Shown here: positions 59,568 to 64,000 of the stretch, piece after piece | Numbering within the stretch: position 1 is the first letter of the stretch | Layout: each line of letters starts with the position of its first letter | Assembly (NCBI GenBank): GCA_949317995.1 | Contig: OX439041.1 | Coordinates: 44,563,269-44,627,268, forward strand | Direction of reading: 5' to 3' | Source of the DNA: Acholoe squamosa | Taxonomy: Eukaryota; Annelida; Polychaeta; Phyllodocida; Polynoidae | DNA length: 64,000 nucleotides | The notes under the pieces: generated by a model | Database searches by the model: none | Told to the model about the DNA's origin: nothing | The model's input: the letters and a program-made list of their open reading frames with translations, nothing else | Program-made: the position numbers and the translations under genes

Positions 59568-62159
59568 GTCTTAATCAATACATGTATGTAGTTCTGGGGG
59601 AATGCTTTTAGATGTATTATACCTTGCCAATTGTGACCCTGTTTCTGAATAGTAGATTCAGAAAGATAATATTCATGGCATTTTCCTTGGTCATCCAGCC
59701 ATCCCACGTAAACTACACTCAGTAGGTATAAATAGACCTCAGGACGGGGGTCACATTCTTGGCCAGAGTTCAGGAAGCCAGTGGGGTGGACCTGGGCCCA
59801 GGGGTGTCAAACCGTGCACGGTACCTTGTCAGACTCCCATTGAAGGTGGACCCAGGCGACTTGCCTCAAGCCTTTAAGCCTTTGAGGGATGCATAGGGAG
59901 GGGAAGTCACGTCACGTGCGGGCGGATTCTGAGCTCAGCATATTATGAAGGATAGGTGAATATTTTAGGCCTAACATAACTTTTTTAAGAACGAGAGTTG
60001 AGCCTTAAAATTTTATATATGGTGGGCCTCCAGGTCAATTCAAATATTGGTCATTTTAGTTCCAAATCAGATTTTTTTTTACGACATAGTTTATCGCGAG
60101 ACTTAGGCTCCCTATAGTGGTTGAGCGCACTGTTATGTCAGCATGGTGTATTAATCATCCCAGATAAATAATCTTACAGTTACATCTATAGATGAATTCA
60201 TGCTCTTATGAAGATGAAGAGAGGTAAAGAACCCCACGACGATACCTAACTCTTGGGCAGAGAGAAGGGAATGCGCATTTGGGCTCAATTGCCCTGGGTT
60301 GAAATAATCTGAAGGATTTCAATCTGTATCATATATAAAAGGTCATGCCAATTACTGTACACTTAAATAGGCCAAAGAAATAAGAATAGTGCCTAGGCAA
60401 GAATAGCAAAATGTTTTTCAATGAAGGCGACACGGTAGTTAGTGTGATTATAGATGAGTAAACTGGGGGATAAGCACGTGGTTTCAAGACACCCAATGGC
60501 TACTGTAAAGCCTTATCGTAATTCACTCATCTCACACTCCAGGCTACCGTAGAGTCTATGGCATCACTTGGAAAATGCTACCTTATTGTACAAGTAGTGC
60601 CAGAGAAACTTCAAGCTGCTCTATGTGTTTCCCACCGTCAAACAGAGACGAAAAGAAGAGATTATCATTCTCTATATTATGTAGGTTTTGTCCATTACCA
60701 CAGCGATGATGTGGCTCTATCACTATGAAGAAAATACCATACCAAGCTCAGTACATGCATGTCATAGTCATTTACTTGAATATCCAAGGTGTGACATGAC
60801 TACTCATTGGTATAGACATGGCCATCTCAGGAATCATAATGACTCCCAGCCTTGTCCTCATTAGTTTAATCTAACGGTATGTGAGAATCATGTGAACATG
60901 GGAGATTCATGATAGATTCTGCAGCTTTTGGTAAGGCCAAATTTTTTTTTTTTTTTTTCAGGTGACCTACTGAAAAAAAAACATTAGGTAGTGCCGGGTT
61001 AGCTGAAATACATTTTAGGCATGAGCTATGCCATTAGTTACTGCTTGATTAGGAATATAGTGTACATGTCATACTACTTCAACCAAATTAGAACATATCC
61101 CGATACTTAACTTTTATTGTCGCAGTGATGTGTAGCTCAAGACAAGGTAAATCAAAAGAAAAAGAATAGAAATGTAAGGAAAAGAAATCCAAAAAGGTCT
61201 TCAAAGCAAGCTGCAAAAAAAGGGTCAGAATTATCATTATCGAGAAGACAGTCATGATTGATATTTTGGCCGATATTTAGTGCACATTGCTTAGTGGTGA
61301 TAAGAAATACCTAGATCACAATCATGATAAGAAAAACTCATTTCGCATCTCAAAGGCTTATATTGTTTAAACCTACATATTTTTCATACGTTACCTTACC
61401 AAATGTCAGACCTCGCAGCTGTATTTCAGCCGGGATTTCAGCACTGCCCATCAGCAGATTCTGATATCACTTTCACTGAAGTATAAACCTATCTTGCCAC
61501 TGCTGGTACTACTTGTATAAATCACCCACTATACACCTTTGTCATTAATCACCCTATGTACCATACATAGTGATAAATTATATCTCTGCAGGGAGGCCCT
61601 TTGCCTGCATCCCACCCCTGGCCCCCTGCCACCCCCTCAATGTGTCCCTCCCTCTTTAATAGACTCCCTTGTGGCACATACAACATAATTCTTTTTCAGG
61701 TGCACACACATACCGGGGCCTTATATTGTGAGACTGGTGTAATGTTGGTTATTCAGCCCCACAGTCTGCCATCCTCTGTATTATGCTATATGATGACATT
61801 GGAGTTGTGGTAGGGACCTATGGAGGGGGAGTTTCCCACATAAATTACCATTTGTGACAAGGAGGCCATGTGACATTATAAGAGTAATTATCATATGCAT
61901 GACTCTGCAGACAGACCAGTACAATATTGAATAAGTGTGATTTACCGAATGATGCAATGACCTTGCTGGTATTGGACATCCACAAAATTAATAGAACTTC
62001 AGATTGTGAGTGACTTACCATACAGTAAAGCTTGTTATCATAATCTGTTTAATGTTTGCCTCCTTAAATGGAGGATAAATTGATTCTCTAGTCTCTCAGC
62101 ACTGAGTTACGTTAGATTCAACAGACCCAGAAAGCACACACTATGCCCCAGGCAATGTT
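59568..62159. other. gene-free stretch
   Basis: No supported exon. 60930-61010 has T runs with 'caggtgacctactga', similar to the AGGTAA-ended foldback family. Confidence 0.4.
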
Positions 62160-63500
62160 AGGTGGTCTGTAGATGTCCAGCTAGACAATAGCTGTCATCT
62201 CATGTTGGGTGGTGTGTAGATGGTGGTGTGTAGATGTCCAGCTAGACACTAGCAGTCATCTCATGTTGGGTGGTGTGTAGACGATGGTGTGTAGATGTCC
62301 AGCTAGACACTAGCAGTCATCTCATGTTGGGTGGTGTGTAGACGGTGGTGTGTAGATGTCCAGCTAGACACTAGCAGTCATCTCATGTTGGGTGGTGTGT
62401 AGACGGTGGTGTGTAGATGTCCAGCTAGACACTAGCAGTCATCTCATGTTGGGTGGTGTGTAGACGGTGGTCTGTAGATGTCCAGCCAGACACTAGCAGT
62501 CACCTCTTTAATATTAGGTGGTGTGTAGAACTTAAAGTCCAGCCAGACCTTAATATAATGTTATAACAGTAAGGCCATTTTGGGTGCTGTGTAGATGTCT
62601 AGCCAGACAATAACAGTCAGGTCATGTTGGGTGGTGTATAGATGTTCAGCCAGACACTAACAGTTTGGTTGTGTAGGATGTTGTGTAGGGCACAGACATA
62701 TCATGTTGGATGATGTGTAGATGTCTAGCAAGACACTAACAAACATATCATATTGGATGGTGTGTAGATGTCTAGCAAGACACTAACAAACATATCATAT
62801 TGGATGGTGTGTAGATGTCTAGCAAGACACTAACAAACATATCATATTGGATGGTGTGTAGATGTCTAGCAAGACACTAACAAACATATTATATTGGATG
62901 GTGTGTAGATGTCTAGCAAGACACTAACAAACATATCATATTGGATGGTGTGTAGATGTCTAGCAAGACACTAACAAACATATCATATTGGATGATGTGT
63001 AGATGTCTAGCAAGACACTAACAAACATATTATATTGGATGGTGTGTAGATGTCTTGCAAGACACTAACGAACATATCATATTGGATGATGTGCAGATGT
63101 TTAACAAGACACTAACAGACATATGTTGGATGATGGTTAATGTCTAACAAGACACTAACAGCCATCTCATATGGGACGTATAGATGTCCAGCCAGACAGT
63201 AACAGACATCTTATATTGGTTGTTGTGTAGATGTCCAGCCAGACAGTAACAGACATCTCATATTAGTTGTGTAGATGTCCAGTCAGACAGTAACAGACAT
63301 CTCATGTTGGATGGTGCATAGATGTCCAGCCAGACCCTAACATGCATCTCATATTGGATGTGTAGATGTCCAGCCAGACCCCAACACTAGTAACAGAGGC
63401 AACAGATATCTCATATTGGATGTTGTGTAGATGTCCAGTCAGACACTAACAAACATCTCATATTGGATGGTGCATAGATGTCTAGTAAGACACTAACAGT
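62160..63500 (+). repeat. 47/61-bp minisatellite with higher-order change
   Basis: The first block (62200-62500) has an exact 61-bp period, equal to a 47-bp unit plus a 14-bp insert (gtgtgtagacggtg). The second (62700-63090) has a clean 47-bp period with core 'gtgtagatgtctagcaagac'. Edges are degenerate. All copies share 'tagatgt(c/t)(c/t)ag(c/t)(a/c)agac'. Confidence 0.92.
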
Positions 63501-64000
63501 TGAATCATGTTGGTTGATGTGTAGCAGTGCAGAAACCTCAGACGTGGGAGATGTAAATGCAGTCAAAGTGTCTGTCAATGCTTGCCATCAGTCTACCTGC
63601 CTGACCTGGGGACATATCTGGCCCATCCCTATAGAATCAGAGTTCTGTATTACCTACACTCTTTTCTCCCAATTAACATATTCTACCTACATGTAGTATG
63701 AGAAATGATAGTTTAATCACTATTGAGATATAGACGGAGTTTTATCATTTCTTGAATATCATGAATAATGATTGAAATAGAGGAAGAGACAACGATAGGT
63801 CTATACAGAGAGGATTTACAAAGTAAAAGGGGTATGTCCTGTTCCTTACCATGTGACCCTAGCACTGACTATCACTTACAATAGTAAGGGAGTGGTCATT
63901 ATTTATCAACGGGGGGGGGGGGTGGTGGATTTTCGCGCGGACGCGCGGAAATTTTTTACGCCCCCCCTCGACGGCAGTCAACATTTTTTGCGCCCCCCCC
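63501..64000. other. right edge, no gene; start of an unknown repeat
   Basis: 12 G at 63910-63922, then a CGCGCGG...CGCGCGG motif and C runs to the window end. This has the look of an end of a G/C-ended foldback element cut by the window. Confidence 0.4.

Overview
This is a metazoan nuclear window. It has AT-rich intergenic DNA, genes split by GT-AG introns, an intronless Pol III-type tRNA-like pair and a heavy load of minisatellites and small foldback (MITE-like) elements. The protein-level matches are all animal: mitochondrial phosphatidylserine decarboxylase, a Cys-loop ion channel and a smoothelin-type domain. The abundance of minisatellites and 'acatgtacatgta' tracts would suit an invertebrate deuterostome such as a lancelet, but no sequence here fixes the species; that part is inference.

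Layout. 0-6 kb: a 21-bp repeat, a 50-bp minisatellite and an 8-copy 30-bp repeat, with no gene recognised. 6.7-10.3 kb (minus strand): two exons of a smoothelin-like protein with five NPF motifs, with an RFX X-box and an NRF1-like site about 0.5 kb upstream. 11-23 kb: foldback elements and several minisatellites. One of these, with a 59-bp unit, is open in all three forward frames. 23.2-30.0 kb: a nearly identical 3.4-kb tandem duplication separated by a 57-bp filler. 30-35.9 kb: foldback elements with 7-8 bp target-site duplications, a GC-rich block with a possible exon, a promoter-like CRE/NRF1/YY1 cluster and a long hairpin. 35.9-40.8 kb (minus strand): six exons of a Cys-loop ligand-gated channel, from the N-terminal domain to TM1, carrying frame breaks and no visible TM2-TM4. 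One intron of this gene holds a duplicated 252-bp unit, each copy with a perfect-looking tRNA gene body of alanine type but with a GCA anticodon. 41-46 kb: MITEs and a large (TC)n/(CTTT)n tract.

46.2-52.0 kb (plus strand): a complete six-exon PISD gene, the best-supported gene in the window. It makes phosphatidylethanolamine from phosphatidylserine at the inner mitochondrial membrane. 54.3-54.5 kb: a promoter and first coding exon of an unidentified plus-strand gene. 56.9-59.6 kb: a second member of the CCCGGG-ended foldback family, a possible exon, and a 42/46-bp minisatellite interrupted by a foldback hairpin. 62.2-63.5 kb: a 47/61-bp minisatellite. The genes do not form a functional cluster; they are ordinary separate loci. 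The unusual content lies in the repeats, the tRNA-like units and the decaying receptor gene.
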